Shown here piece after piece: positions 5,484 to 5,754 of a stretch of DNA of 5,754 bases. Each line of letters opens with the position of its first letter. The first letter of the stretch is position 1. Where the stretch lies: NCBI GenBank assembly GCA_036563895.1, contig DATCLN010000109.1, positions 1 through 5,754 on the forward strand, read 5' to 3'. A program made the translations under genes and the position numbers. The notes beneath the pieces are model-generated. The model saw nothing but the letters and a program-made list of their open reading frames with translations. It ran no database searches and was not told the origin of the DNA. The stretch comes from ZCTH02-B3 sp036563895. Its GTDB lineage: Bacteria > Bacillota > Bacilli > Paenibacillales > Paenibacillaceae.

Positions 5484-5754
5484 TCAGGCGAGCACCCCCT
5501 GGAGCGCCGGCTCTTTCGGCAAGGCATCATCCAGTTCGCCCGAAGGCACAGCCTTGAGCACAAACGGCGGGCAGAGCCGGACAATGTCCACGCCGGTGAG
5601 CAGCAGGGCCACGCACCCCCGCTCGCGGACAACGAGGCGGACAGTGTCCTCCTCCCGGACAATCGCGACCTCGTCCCCGGTTGCGCACACTCCCCTTCCG
5701 CACAGTTCAACGTGCATCGTCCCGCGTTGAACGGTAAGGCGTGCCGTGCCGAGG
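5484..5754 (-). CDS. C-terminal fragment of an unidentified protein
   Basis: The frame is open from the window edge to a TGA at 5484-5486, giving 89 visible residues and starting at base 5753 of the window. I do not recognise the family. The visible part has alternating hydrophobic and charged segments (RLTVQRGTMHVEL, DEVAIVREEDTVRLVV, CVALLLTGVDIVRL), which suggest beta-strands and perhaps the closing beta-domain of a larger enzyme. It ends with a less ordered tail (ALPKEPALQGVLA). An internal ATG at 5717 could start a 77-residue protein, but it lacks a convincing Shine-Dalgarno, so a partial gene is more likely. It shares the strand of the xylanase gene, whose start codon lies 212 bp further on. 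No clear terminator is seen in that gap, so co-transcription is possible. Confidence 0.5.
   Translation of the reverse strand, partial: LGTARLTVQRGTMHVELCGRGVCATGDEVAIVREEDTVRLVVRERGCVALLLTGVDIVRLCPPFVLKAVPSGELDDALPKEPALQGVLA

Noticed and set aside
5372..5710. 112-codon minus-strand frame overlapping the upstream fragment
   Set aside because: Its product is rich in Arg, Ser and Cys with no recognisable pattern. The alternative frame ending at 5484 is open to the window edge and has strand-like hydrophobic patterning.

Overview
The window is GC-rich and every supported gene reads on the minus strand. It looks like part of a xylan-utilisation locus from a Gram-positive Paenibacillaceae-type bacterium, such as Paenibacillus, Cohnella or Thermobacillus. 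That placement is inferred from the S-layer-anchored modular xylanase, the strong GGAGG-type ribosome binding sites, a cre-like catabolite operator and a Bacillales-type GH39 beta-xylosidase. No tRNA, rRNA, CRISPR array or mobile element was seen.

In transcription order (right to left), positions 5754-5484 hold the C-terminal 89 codons of an unidentified protein. Next comes a 212-bp intergenic region (5483-5272) with a cre-like palindrome, a weak promoter candidate, a possible degenerate XylR-type operator and a strong Shine-Dalgarno. Positions 5271-1444 encode the centrepiece, a secreted 1275-residue enzyme with the order signal peptide, NodB/CE4 deacetylase, CBM22, CBM22, GH10 endoxylanase, CBM9, SLH-like region. 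A 116-bp intercistronic gap (1443-1328) follows, with two perfect hairpins. Positions 1327-1 encode the first 442 residues of a cytoplasmic GH39 beta-xylosidase that runs off the window edge.

The two identified enzymes form a plausible pathway. The surface-bound enzyme would bind xylan, possibly deacetylate it, and cut the backbone. Imported xylo-oligosaccharides would then be trimmed to xylose by the GH39 enzyme. Carbon catabolite control through the cre-like site fits this role. The main novelty is the N-terminal deacetylase fused to an otherwise familiar surface-xylanase architecture. Its motifs look more like the PgaB/IcaB-type branch than classical acetylxylan esterases, so its real substrate is open. 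A second puzzle is the pair of hairpins between the two enzyme genes, one of which has terminator polarity opposite to the genes.
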